64,000 bases of DNA. It comes from Lasiosphaeris hirsuta (taxonomy: Eukaryota; Ascomycota; Sordariomycetes; Sordariales; Lasiosphaeriaceae). The position numbers were made by a program, and so were the translations under genes. Below the pieces are notes generated by a model. It did not search any database. It worked only from the letters and a program-made list of their open reading frames with translations, and was not told the origin of the DNA. The stretch lies in NCBI GenBank assembly GCA_030549175.1, contig JAUKUA010000001.1, positions 7,750,001 to 7,814,000 of the forward strand, written 5' to 3'. The first letter of the stretch is position 1, and every line of letters begins with the position of its first letter. Shown here in pieces: positions 9,920-20,587 of the stretch.

Positions 9920-10716
9920 CTTTTTTTTTTTTTCTTCTTCTCAAAACGCTGGGACGTGGGCATCTGACCGTCAGAATGAAGTGCCAAGCACTTGTCGGCC
10001 GTGTCTGCTGGGGTCTCTGGAGGAGGTGCCTCGTTGTTCTTCACCTCTGCACCGGTGATCCAACTTCCATGCACCTTGCAGAAATACCCACTCTGACACT
10101 TCCCAGAGCATCGGAGAGCCCCCCAAACTTGGTAGGCGGCGTTCCATGCGTCATAGCTACTATCAGTGATCTCCGGCTGCGGACTTGGGCGCAAGTGAGA
10201 ACTCGGGAGCGTGGTGAACGCGTAACCCTGTGGGAACGCGAGCTGCGGGAACCAGGTGTAGATGTCCCAGAAGCCACCATAGACCAGGTCGTCGCATCCG
10301 TCGGCGTTACACCTTGTGGCGTATTAGTTTCGTTCGTCAAGGACTTTAGAGGAAAGTGCCATTGGTGCACCACTATCATACATCTTGTCTAAGTTCTTGT
10401 GTGTCCTTTTTTGTGTCCTTGAGCAGCGGGAGGCCAGGAGGGTATCAATGAGATACCGGGCGGGGCTTTTGTCGGACGGGTGATGAGGTTTGGCGACGAT
10501 CTGAGGGGAGCATACACGCCGCCTCCCTTGAACTTTATACGCGTTGGAATCTTGATCGACGGCGACCCTTTTTTGGCCTGCGCAGCCTGCCGGGACCTCA
10601 TGGAACCCCTCATCCCGCGCGAAGCGGCCATCCATCGAGCTCTTGAGCATTTTCCGCGCCCAATCCAACAGGTTCTCTCGCTGGGTCGGCGAATTGCAAC
10701 GCGTTGCTGCTCGCAC
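9920..10716 (-). CDS. possible multi-exon gene of unknown function (unresolved)
   Basis: On the minus strand a frame from about 10330 down to 9920 reads a Cys/Trp/Tyr-rich stretch (CNADGCDDLVYGGFWDIYTW, then WGALRCSGKCQSGYFCKVHG). It opens right after a CTAAT branch-like box and an AAG, so it looks like a 3' exon. A second coding-like frame at 10716-10400 (LLDWARKMLKSSMDGRFA) could be an upstream exon. I could not join them convincingly or recognise a family. The Cys pattern would suit a small secreted protein. The rest of 9623-11112 shows nothing supportable. Alternative: chance open frames. Confidence 0.28.
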
Positions 10717-11112
10717 CCATCACCGATCACTGGACTCTGGCGGCCCAACTCAATCCTGCACATTTGCCATCTCGAATCAGGGACTGGTCGGCGCACACTT
10801 TTCAAAGTCTCGTCGTATCGCTGAGGTGTTGAGCTGTCGCGTGGGTTCTGGGCATTCGTTCGATCGAGGGTTTCGGAATGCAAGCACGTCTGAGAACAGC
10901 AATGCGGTCGACGTGCTTGCACATAACTGGAAGCGTAGATGCGACAATACAATGGCTTTTTCATTCTTTTGCAGCTCGAGCTGCGTTGAAGTAGCAGCCC
11001 GGACCGCTTCTCGAGGAGGCTACGCTTTTGAAACTTGATATCTTATGAGGGATTTTTTTCTTGTTTTTTTTTTTTCTCGCGTGATCCCTTGGCTGCATAT
11101 GTGTGAGAGCAA

Positions 11113-14100
11113 ATGGCCGACGTTTCTGTGTCACCACTCCCCTTTAGCGATGCCGCGTGCTGGCAGAGGGCCATCCAGGTCCGTTCGGCAACTAGATGAT
11201 TCGCCTTGGAACCCTCGCGAGTGACTGATGATATACTTACTGTTTTTCAGATACACAACTCGAAGCTCGAGGACGGCGCCGCCAGTAAACAGTATATTCC
11301 GCTCGACACCATCGGCCGGCATAAAAACGCCCAGGAACAGGAGCAGCAGCAGCATGCTGTGGAGCGTAGCCGTGCACTCAGGGAAGCCGCCGAGATGTCG
11401 CACAACGCCGATGTCAGGAGGAAAGATGGCCGTCTTGCCGAGACCCTGTCCCAAGTAGCCCGCGCTACGCGCCATTATAGCCGCGCTATCGACGTGCTTG
11501 TCCAATGCAACCCTACCATTGCGGCCCTGGTCTGGGGGTCGATCCATGTGTTTCTCCAGGTACGTATTCGCAATGACAAACTGATGGGATGGGTGGAGGG
11601 GGGCCGCTCTTTGCTAACCAATAGTATAGATTGGGGCCGAGGAAGAGCGGATTTCTGGCATCGCGAGCGAAGGCCTATGTGAGATCATTCATCATGCAGA
11701 CCGCTGGGAACAGGTATCAGGCGCGTCCAATCTGCTAGGTTCGGAGCGTCTCGATGAGTTGTTGGTGGGTCTCTACGTCACTGTGCTCGACTTTCTGCTG
11801 TCATCAAAACAATGGTGGGAAAAGAGGAGGCTGAGTAGGAAACCTGTCACTTTTTGTCCCTAGAATGTCCAAGAAAACTGTTACTAACTGTCTATGCTTT
11901 GTAGGACGGATTGGGAGTGCTATTCTCCCCTCGAAAGGGGACGATTTTGAAGAAAAGCTCAAGGCGCTTAAGCAGGCATCGGATCTCGTAGATAAGCAGT
12001 TACAGACAGAGTGTAAGTAATACCCTCCCCCCCCCCCCACCCCCAGTGCTGTACATGTCGTCTGGATGGCCACTGGACAGACGAAAATGCTGATCGGTCT
12101 ATGTTTCTATGTAGCAACCTGCAAAAGTACGAAGCCCAACGCCAGTTATAGTTGCCACCTTGCATGTTAACAAATTAACTCGCTAGTTCTAAGCTCCCTT
12201 AATGGGATGTCAGCCGACCTTTCCGAGGCCGTCGGAGATATGATTCAAAACTTTCTAGCACAGGGCCGCCAACTTTCGGGTGAGTGAAAAAGATCCTGGC
12301 ATGACAACGGCCGATTTGCGCCGAATAATGGGCGGGGGGGGGGGGGGGGGTTGACCATAGGCTAAATTCACTGACTGCTCCATGAATGTAGATTCTGCTG
12401 CGCGATTACAGCTTGTCGATGAACTCTGGGACGCACCCGGCTCGAATGGTGCGGAGTCGGTCACCGCCGTCGTCCAACGTACGTATCACTTCAAACCTTC
12501 CACACTAAAATCTCGTCTCTCTCCAGAGAGGTCGCCCTCTGCCCTGTACGATGCGGCACTAAGCTGGCACTGACTGCCACATTGGCTACAGAACTGAGAC
12601 AGCTTCCCCAAGCACTGACTGGCGCCATCATGGATCACATGCAAGGTACGTAGCAGAAGTCCCATTGGCATTCCCCCCCCTGTGTCGCCGTCACTCGCTC
12701 GCATCCTAACCCGACACGCTCACCCTAGCCACGACGGATATGACTCGGGTGGAGAGTTGGCTTTCGCTCAGCCCTATGGGGACGTCACGGTCCGGGCCAC
12801 GCACCGAAGGCACCTGCCAGTGGCTCCTCAACCATCCTACGTACAAGGAATGGACAACCCACAAGGAACCCCCAGTGCTTTGGATAACTGGTGATCAAGG
12901 ATGCGGGAAGTCCGTCCTGGCAGAATATCTTCATGGGCATTTGGTGGCCAAAGGTCCTAACACGCTCTTCTACCGCTTTCAACACTCAGCCTCTACAACG
13001 CTTTCCACGCCAACAAGCTTTGCGAGTTCCCTTATATCGCAAATTCTCGCCAACCCGGCATGGCGCTTCTTAGTCGCCGAGGGGCGTCAACAGCTGCAGT
13101 ACCTGGCATCCCAGTTTTCTCAGGGGCCCCAATACTGCTCCTTCCAGACGATTTGGGACATTGCAGAGTCCTCGCTCAAGGCCTGCGGAGCTCAGCTCAC
13201 CATCATTATCGACGCGCTGGATGAGTGTACCTTCAGCGGCGGGCCACTGAAGGGAATACCTGAATTCTTCGGCCTGTTGCGAAAAACAAAGTGCCGATTT
13301 GCCGTCTTCACGAGGCCGTCAGCTCTAGACCCCCTCACCCCGCAGTGCGACCTCTGCATCTCCATGGCAGGCGCCCTCCTTGAATCCGATATTACCACCT
13401 TTGCGCGGACCAGGTACCAGCAACTCAATCTTCCAGACGCAGACGCTGATGAGGTTGTAAAGATTGCTCGCTCGTCCGCGCACTGGTCGTTTCGCTGGGT
13501 TGATCTCACATTTCGCCAGCTCGCAGAAACCAGTCCCATAGCGGACCTGCCGTCGAGGATGCGAGCCCTGCCGCCGACGGTCGCGGGCCTATACCGGCAG
13601 TCGCTGCTGGACAGTGCCCGCAGACTCACCCAGGACCAGTGGAAGTGGCTACGAAGTCTTCTGTTGATGGCTTTCCAGTCCCAGCGACAATTGAAGATGG
13701 CCGAGATCGCTGATGCGCTCTCACTCAGTCCGGAGAGGGTAGACGAGATCGTCTCCGACCTCTGCGGCCCGTTCGCGAGCGCTTCCAAAGGCCGCTTCTG
13801 CCTGTCACACCCGTCGGTCCAAGAATTCTTCGAGCTTTGTGAGTTGGAGGATGACCGCTCCCTAAGGATATCCTTCTCCACTTCACATGATTTCCTTACA
13901 GAGCAATGTCTATCCTGCCTCCTGGGAGAACAATACGGAGAGCTAGGCCGGATAAGGAGCTACCTGCTAGCCAACTACAACGTACATCCCCAGGTGGATG
14001 CCGACGCAAAGCCCCGCGAGGATAGCTTTTACAACTACGCCTTCCATTTTTGGGTTTACCACCTAGTCAGGACCAAGAATCCTAGCAAGCGCCTGCTGCG

Positions 14101-15529
14101 GAAAGCCAACACCTTTCTCCTCAGCCGGCAATTCGCGTACTGGTCTGAAGTCTCTCGGCAGCACTGCGGCCAACTCGTTCAAGTCAACGCAGCTTACACG
14201 TCCCTCTCCACGTGGCGCAGGTCTCTCCCCAGACGATGGCAGCAGCTGCTGCAACTGGATGTATACTTTGAGACGTCTTACACCCTTCTCGCCGTCGCGT
14301 TCAAGCCCAGCACGCCGGAAAACCCCCTTCCGTGGCTGGCTCTCATGAGTCTAGGGGATTTCTATTTTTTCCGGAGTCTCACTGCCAAGGTGGCATCGAC
14401 GCGTGGACAGGTTCTCGCCGGGCTGAGCCGATGCCTGGGGCCACGGCATTCCCTCACGCTCACGGCGAAGTCCGGCGTCGCATTCGTCCGTCTCTACGAC
14501 GGCAGGATGCGCGCCGGGAATCGCATGTACAGCGAGATCGTCGCCGCCCAGCGCGAGATTGCCGGCGAGCAATCCCCCCACTACCTGGACGCCGTCGCCT
14601 TCTTGGGCCAGAGCGAGCTCTTCATGGGAGACTTTACAGCAGCCGCCGTCACGCTGATCAAGCTCTCGGCCGACTGCTTGACGGCTCTAGGCCTCGATGA
14701 CTGGAGGTACCTCGCAGCGCGGTGGTGGCATGCCCAAGCCATGGCATACAAGGGCCATCTCAAAGAGGCCCTCGAGTGCATCCACTCGGTCGTCCAGAAG
14801 AGGTACAAGCTCTATGGTCCCGGAGACAGTTTTGGCCTCGTCGCCCAGGCGACTTTGGGAAATGTTCAACTGCTCCTAGGTCGTCATGGTCAAGCTATTG
14901 CCGCGCTAGAGGATACGGTCGCGTGGCGGCGCGAGACATACCCGCCCTCCAACGCTCCTCGGATCGACTCGGAGCTTGCCTTGGCGACCGCATATCGCGC
15001 AGCTGGGCAGCCCGACGACGCATCGAGGCTGCTAATGGAGATTGAAGACGGAGTCGGTCATCTGCGCTCCCGGTTCGAGAGGTACTGTCAGCTTACCCAT
15101 CTTCGAGCTTTTCTCCTCGCGGATGCCGGACGCGTCGATGAGGCCATCGACCTCCTACAAGACATCATCACACAGGCGGAGGAGGATCAGAATAACAGGG
15201 CACTGCTGTGGATCCGCCTTGATCTTGCGACCCTGCTCCGACGCCGAGATAGACATGGCGACCGAGACCAGGCTAGCGCCAATTATGACAACCTTGCTCG
15301 AGACGTCTCGGGCGAATGCGATCCCGGATTCCCCGACGAGCCTGATCCCCCGAGGGTCTTGGATATCGCAGAGAGGGCTTTGATCCTGATAAGAGAGGCG
15401 AAACACGCTGAAGCTCGCGACTTGCTCAAGGCGGAGCAGCTTGAATGGCGCCGGCCGAGCGACTTTTGGCTTTGGGTTGGTGGCCACGTATGTACCGATC
15501 TTATACAGATTGAGTATGCCGAGAAATAA
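11113..15529 (+). CDS. NACHT-TPR STAND/NLR-like protein, 9 exons
   Basis: Exons 11113-11178, 11251-11559, 11630-11834, 11905-12012, 12115-12126, 12187-12279, 12392-12478, 12592-12645 and 12729-15529 join in frame to 1244 aa. The first 310 residues are a helical fungal NLR N-terminal region, with the motif AALVWGSIHVFLQ that typically precedes NACHT domains. The NACHT NTPase has Walker A GDQGCGKS at 366-373 and Walker B LTIIIDALDEC, with Asp473 and Asp476. A winged-helix-like region follows. From about residue 690 to the end lie degenerate TPR-type helix pairs (for example LGQSELFMGDFTAA and LGNVQLLLGRHGQAIAALED). STAND proteins of this kind sense ligands and oligomerise, and in fungi several control heterokaryon incompatibility cell death. 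Exon 5 is a 12-nt microexon and exon 3 ends at a weak GTAGGA donor, so residues 150-250 are the least certain. Confidence 0.83.
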
Positions 15530-15889
15530 AGGTGTAGGTGGGTCGGGGTTGGGTTTGTTTTCTACTCAAATTGGACCGTCGGATTACTCCGAGTTGTCAA
15601 GAATAGCCAGTATACCCAAGCAGCAATTGAGCATTATCTCCTAGCTCCTCGCCTCCGGTCATTCAATGTCAGGGTTCCTTACCTCTCTAGCCACACCGAG
15701 ATGACAAAAGTGACAGGGTGGGTGAGGCTGGGGCGATTGCGAGGGGCTGTACCTATTGAGATGGGTTTGGACTGCTGAAATCTGGGGCCACACGCCTGTA
15801 AAACCAGCAGTCAAAACCCCAGCACACGTAGTCTTCTAGGGGTGGAATTTTAGACATGATTAGTTTGATGGGATTGAATCACTGGCGAG
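15530..15889. other. 3' flank of the NLR gene, no gene seen
   Basis: Presumed 3' UTR and spacer. There are short GGGTGG-type runs but no open frame of interest. Confidence 0.4.
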
Positions 15890-16060
15890 ATAGTAATGTT
15901 AGGGTAACTGACGGTTACTTTATTACGCTGTTTCCAGCTCTTTTCCTTTACACACCATTATGCTTCCACTTTCCAACTCTATTTACTACTCTCTCCGATA
16001 CGGCATTTCGACAATACAGTAGTCTGTATTGGTAAAACGCTGTATCTACAATAGGTTGTT
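15890..16060 (+). repeat. dispersed repeat, less-mutated copy (partner at 47214-47400)
   Basis: The sequence from GTTAGGGTAACTGACGGTTA onward aligns along its length with 47225-47390: both contain the blocks TTTCCAACTCTATTTACT / TTTCTAACTCTACTTACT and TCTGTATTGGTAAA / TTTATATTAGCAAA. Differences are mostly C to T and G to A in the 47-kb copy, as RIP would produce. Confidence 0.6.
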
Positions 16061-16072
16061 TATTAGAAAATT

Positions 16073-16503
16073 AACGTATTTTATAAGCGAATGACCCACG
16101 CCCCACCCAAACAACACCCTCCACACACAATACTAGTTTTTTTCCACCATTCAACATGCCGTCGCCATCAAAAGAAGGCAGGTTAGTCTTGGCCATCCAA
16201 GCTCTTCAAAGTGATGCAGATCCAAGTATCCGAGCCGCTGCCAATATCTACCAAGTCGATCGCAAAACTCTTGGACGCCGACACGCTGACCAGCCTTCAC
16301 GACGTGATATACCAGCCAATTCATGCAAACTTATGGATCTAGAGAGCTCTGGGCTTATAACTTCGTTAAACGCTAGCCAGAACTCCGGATACGTTTTACG
16401 CGTAGATAAGATTATTAAAGGGCTAAATACGAAGACCTAGAGATTATTCGTTAATAGTTTATATTTATATATAATTAGTTAACGTATATGATAAGCGAGT
16501 AAA
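16073..16503 (+). mobile_element. relic of a pogo/Fot1-type DNA transposon (terminal repeats plus transposase start)
   Basis: A terminal-repeat-like sequence TTAACGTATTTTATAAGCGA starts at 16073, and a second direct copy TTAACGTATATGATAAGCGA starts at 16481. Both are AT-shifted versions of the terminal repeat of the MITE at 27152-27341. The transposase reading frame begins 83 bp inside the left copy. Because the right copy is direct rather than inverted, this is probably the left end of one element abutting another partial element. Confidence 0.6.
16156..16440 (+). pseudogene. truncated pogo/Fot1 transposase, N-terminal helix-turn-helix only
   Basis: The 94-codon frame starts MPSPSKEGRLVLAIQALQSD and continues with IRAAANIYQVDRKTLGRR. 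This matches the psq-type helix-turn-helix at the N-terminus of fungal Tc1/mariner-pogo (Fot1-like) transposases, which bind the element ends. After about residue 60 the similarity stops and the frame ends. The CENP-B-type second DNA-binding domain and the whole DDE nuclease are absent, so it cannot transpose by itself. The surrounding sequence is strongly AT-rich. Confidence 0.75.
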
Positions 16504-16688
16504 CATTCTGGGGTTAGTACTTCCCCGCTAGTCGTGGTACCCAGGCACCCAAGCCAAGCTCGAGACAGGGTCAAGGATAATAACTTGCTCGCCTTTCCTC
16601 AACGTAATCGACAGCTAGAACCTCGGAGTTGAGCGCCACGGTGAGGTTCTAGTTGTTGGCATATTCTATCCAAAAGGTCAAGGACAAG

Positions 16689-18373
16689 TCATACCGACAC
16701 CCGCTCCCGCACGAGCAGCACCTTGTCCTTATCCCCCATTGCAAACAGTGACACGCTCCTCCACCCCGCGCCGTCAGCGTCCACCTCGAACACCGACTCC
16801 ATTTCCACGTCCGGAATCCTCGTGACATCAGGACCTTCCCACAGCACCTCATCCGCAACCCCCTCGAACCCCTCCAGGTCCATCTCCCCCACATCCACCC
16901 CGTTCTCCAACAGCACCACTCGCCGCCCGATCCGAAATGCCACGTCGGCGTCCCACACGTTCTCCCTCGCCGCCGACCGCGCGCGCATGAGCCGCAGCGC
17001 CGCCACGCGCGTGCGCAGGCACCGGCACTTGACCGACACAAATGACAGTACCGGCAGCATGCCCATCTCGAACGTGAACCGGGGCCGCCGCGGCTGCTGC
17101 GGGCAGTCGGGAGAGGTATCGGTGGCGGGGGCCAGCGCGGCGAGGCGCACTATGGTGCGAAACGCGTCGAGGTGGCGGTCGTAGGTGGCCTCGTCCGGGG
17201 CCAGCGCGCAGTCGACCCACACGGCGACCAGTAGCTGTTTGAGGTCGAGGGCGAGGACGATCCACGCGCCGGATCGGCCCGTGGCTGTGGTGGCACGGAA
17301 GCCGTCAAAGGCCGCCGCCCAGTGCGTCAGAGAGACGGAGAGGCGGCGCTGCTCGCGCAGGGCCGCGGGGGGGATCGGGATGCCCGAGCGGCGGCACTCG
17401 GCGCCCGTACGGAGAAGGCGCGCTGCGCGGTAGGATAGGATTTCAAGCGCGGCCCGGAGGCGGACCGGGTCTGGGTAGGGGTCAGCGGCAAAGGCGACGT
17501 CGGGCAGGTCGAGCCCTTTGAGGAGGGGGAAGGTGGACGGCGAGTGGCCGAAGAAGTGCGGGGGGATGCTGAGGCGGCAGAAGATGGGCAGCAGCTGGCG
17601 GCGGGTCGAGGGCAGCACCGAGGAGCGGTTGAGAATGGCCACGCCATGGCGGCAGTGGACGATGGCGGCAGGTACGTTGCCAAGGAGGAGCTCGACGCAC
17701 ACCATCAGCACGCACGCAGCCAGCAACACGCTTTCGTCGGGTGTAGCGCGCACCAGCTCGGTAATAGCGCGGTTGTAGTGCTGGATAGCGAAGGCGTTGG
17801 TCTTGGACGCTTGTTCTGTCCCGAAGCGCTCGTAGAGGGAGCTGACTGGAAGCTGTTAGTATACCGGTTCCTGATCTTACACACCAACCCCAGTACGGCA
17901 AAGGAAGAGCATCGGGGGAACAGTACTGGCGACGATGGCGTGGCGCACGGCGGGCTCGCTCTGGCTGGCCTGGTGCACTGTGCGAGTCCAGAAGGCCTCG
18001 AGATCGAGGGTGCCGGCGATAGCGGCGGCCACATGTCGGTGGAAGAAGTCGAGGGCGCGGTATTCGGGCACGCTCACATGCAACTTGACGCCCGCGCTGA
18101 GGACCGTCGCGTAGGGCTGGCGCACGTAGCCGTCGCACTTTCGGCCAGTGCTGACGCATCGGGTGCACGATGGCCGGGCCTCGTCACATTTGACCCTCCG
18201 TATCCTGGGACCCCAAGGATTTAGGCCAGGCCACGTGTGGGGGGGAGGGTGAGGGGGGAGGGGGGGGGGGAGGGGGGGGGGGGGGGGGGAATTACGCACT
18301 TGCAAGTGATGCAGCCCGTCGTTGTCTTGGGTGTGCACCTCCGGGGCGGGGCGGCAGTTCGAGACAGCTCCAT
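16689..18373 (-). CDS. Zn2Cys6 fungal transcription factor, 3 exons
   Basis: Exons 18373-18300, 18204-17927 and 17845-16689 give 502 aa. The binuclear zinc cluster is split by intron 1: exon 1 ends in TTGCITC and exon 2 continues KIRRVKCDEARPSC, giving Cys21, 24, 31, 38, 41 and 48 in a CX2CX6CX6CX2CX6C pattern. Such proteins bind CGG-type sites in DNA. The remainder resembles the fungal-specific regulator family with the HAIVAISSLYERFG and AFAIQHYNRAI helices, but not the classical middle homology region. The gene starts 389 bp from the divergent SDR gene, which is a likely target. Intron 1 contains a very G-rich tract on the plus strand at 18241-18290. The second intron was placed to restore the conserved helix, so its donor (GTACTG) is an inference. 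Confidence 0.82.
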
Positions 18374-18762
18374 GCTGGCTATAGTAGCGATAGCGCTGGC
18401 GGGGTCGAGGTTGGCCCTTCGTTTGCTTTCGGGTCTCGAGGAGGTTTAGCCGCTTTGGTTCTGACGGAGCGGGATGACAACAAAGACCACCCAACTTGGC
18501 TGCTTCCATGCTTGGAAATTGTGGGGCGGTTGCGAGCGGGCCAATCACCATGGATGCCCGCCTGCATTCCGCTTACACATCGGCCTTGCTGCCCGCAGCG
18601 AGTCTGTGTTCGGGGCAAACAGGACTGGCATCTTTGCGGCATCTCTGCATCACCACTCCACGGGTCCAGAAGCATAGGTATAAAAAGTACAAGTCGGTCC
18701 CAAAACCGATCTCCAAGCTCTTCAGATCTACCCGCCAGAGCCCAAAAACTACAGAGACCAGA
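18374..18762. promoter_or_regulatory. bidirectional promoter of Zn2Cys6 factor and SDR
   Basis: 389 bp between divergent start codons. A GTATAAAAAG box at 18676-18685 lies about 85 bp before the SDR start and is a plausible TATA element for it. CCAAT occurs at 18540-18544. No CGG inverted pair was found that I would assign to the neighbouring factor. Confidence 0.5.
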
Positions 18763-19894
18763 ATGGCATCCCTAGGCTTCTTCCGCCCGTCCATGTTGCG
18801 CCAAAACTTCCCCACGGCGCCCACCTTTACCGAAAAGGACATGCCCGACCTCACACACAAAACTTACCTCATCACCGGCGCCAACTCGGGCATCGGCAAG
18901 GAGCTCGCCCGCCTCCTCTACGCCGCTAACGCCACCGTCTATATGGCCTGCCGGACCGAGACCAAGGCCCGCAGCGCCATCAAGGATATCGAGGCCGCGG
19001 CACCCTCCTCCCGGGGCCGCCTCGAATTCCTGCCGCTCGACCTCGGCGATCTGCGCACCGTCAAGCCCGCCGTCGAGGCTTTTCTCTCCAAAGAGGACAA
19101 GTTACACGTACTGTTCAACAACGCCGGCGTCATGTTCCCGTCTGCCGACCAGAAGACGGCACAGGGCTACGACCTCGAGCTCGGCACCAACTGCCTCGGC
19201 CACTTCCTGCTCGCCCACCTGCTGACGCCGATCCTCGCCAAAACGGCCGCGGCCGAGCCCCCCGGCACGGTGCGCGTCGTGTGGGTTGCATCCATGGCTG
19301 CCGAGCTGTACTCTGTGCGGCACGGCATCGACATGGCCAACCTCTCGGCCAAAGGGTACATCCAGGAGCCGGGTATGTCGGAAAAGTACGGCAACAGCAA
19401 GGCCGGCAACTATCTGCACGGGGTCGAGTACGCGCGGCGACACAAGCAAGACGGCATCGTCAGTGTGGTGAGTGACCTCCCATCTCAAAAGGAAATTGTG
19501 CGCGAAGCTGACACAGCTCTCGCAGGCCATCAATCCAGGCAATCTCGAGACGGACCTGTACCGCACCGTCAACGACCAGCGAGGGTTCCAGGGCTTTGGG
19601 CTACAGATTTTCACCAAGCTGATGCTGTATCCCACCATCAACGGCGTCTACACGGAGCTATTTGCCGGCTTCTCGGATGAGGTCACCATGGATAAGACCG
19701 GCGCGTGGAGTAAGTGATTCCCGCCACGAACACATTCCATTCGATCGCTGACCGCAGCAGTTGGGCCATGGGGCCGCTTCTTTGACATACGCAAGGACAT
19801 CCGCATCGCGGCTAAGCCCGAGTCCGAGGGTGGGAAGGGGGTAGCTGCCAAGTTTTGGGGTTGGAGCATGGAGCAGGTGGAGAAATACACATGA
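18763..19894 (+). CDS. short-chain dehydrogenase/reductase, 3 exons
   Basis: Exons 18763-19467, 19526-19709 and 19761-19894 encode 340 aa. The classical SDR nucleotide-binding motif TGANSGIG is at residues 38-45, NNAG at 119-122, the catalytic Ser about 177 (WVASMA), and Tyr209/Lys213 in YGNSKAGN. The NPGNLETDLYR stretch after the active site fits the retinol-dehydrogenase/WW-oxidoreductase-like fungal group. Such enzymes use NAD(P)H to reduce or oxidise carbonyls and alcohols; the substrate is unknown. The ATG at 18763 follows a TATA-like box by a normal leader distance, whereas a longer upstream open frame lacks conserved content. The last intron ends at the second AG of a CAGCAG, chosen to keep PWGRF in frame. 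Divergent neighbour: a Zn2Cys6 regulator. Confidence 0.85.
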
Positions 19895-20032
19895 AGGCAT
19901 GATGCCCATATTCCTATGTACATGTTGACCTCTTCCATCGTCTAAGTGCTCTGTGACCCTCAACAGGGGACCTCCATAGCAATGGCTACCATACCTCTTA
20001 AACTGTAGGAGTAAGTACTAATACCGGCTACG

Positions 20033-20290
20033 GACTAACGGAAGATGGTTAGTAACACTTAGCTTGAACCCCTGATTTATAAGACATGTAAGACAGACGG
20101 CTAAGGAAGCTTCAGAACTAACGGGTGGCTAAGACAGATCATTAGGTATCTTAATATCCTTATATATTATAAATAGCTATTTAGATAAAAGGGACGAAGG
20201 CCTTACGATAGATCCTAGAAAGGAAGAAGCCCCCTAAGTCCTTTTGGAACAAACTTAGAATGTGACACAGGCCAGCCACAGTGAGGCTGG
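20033..20290 (+). repeat. LTR-like repeat, RIP-altered copy (partner 39640-39840)
   Basis: Shared blocks with 39640-39840 in the same orientation include ACGGCTAAGGAAG / GCGGCTAAGGAAG, GGTATCTTAATATCC / TGTATCTTGGTATTC and AGGAAGAAGCCCCC. This copy is consistently more AT-rich than its partner. The two copies differ in how the next block (20300-20587) is oriented. Confidence 0.6.
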
Positions 20291-20299
20291 GGTGTGGCA

Positions 20300-20587
20300 A
20301 TTACAATGGTGTGTCACCGTCAAGGAATCGAACTGCAGAGCTATGATCACAACACTTCAACCGTACTATAGATTACCTCGGCAGGGGTATTAGTCTAATA
20401 CAGAGCTTTTACACAAAGGTAAGGGAGATAATCTTCGTAACCCAAAAGTGGTAAATGGTAAGGGAGGTAGTTTGATATAGGGAGATAGAACGATACCACA
20501 GAAGGTAATAGATGATACTTCGTAGTTACAAGTTAGGAGAGAGTAGAAAGGTTCCCAAGGTTATATTACCCCTCAGCTTTACTAAAG
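20300..20587 (+). repeat. dispersed repeat, inverted relative to its partner at 39843-40126
   Basis: Read forward here, this sequence matches the reverse complement of 39843-40126. Shared landmarks include GAACTGCAGAGCTATGATC, AGAGCTTTTACACAAAG / AGAGCTTTCACACGAAG and ATTACCCCTCAGCTT near the right edge. The right edge coincides with the break in the AIG1-like GTPase gene. Confidence 0.6.

Noticed and set aside
10389..10964. 191-codon minus-strand frame considered as a gene
   Set aside because: Arg/Ser-rich, no domain, and it overlaps a more coding-like frame. Kept only as part of a weak unresolved region.
17544..18224. Plus-strand 226-codon frame opposite the Zn2Cys6 gene
   Set aside because: It overlaps a well-supported regulator exon and has no recognisable motifs.
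20320..20370. tRNA or tRNA-derived SINE suggested by a GTTCGATTCC box (reverse strand)
   Set aside because: The sequence is part of a dispersed repeat, the acceptor and D stems do not pair, and the box is altered in the other copy.
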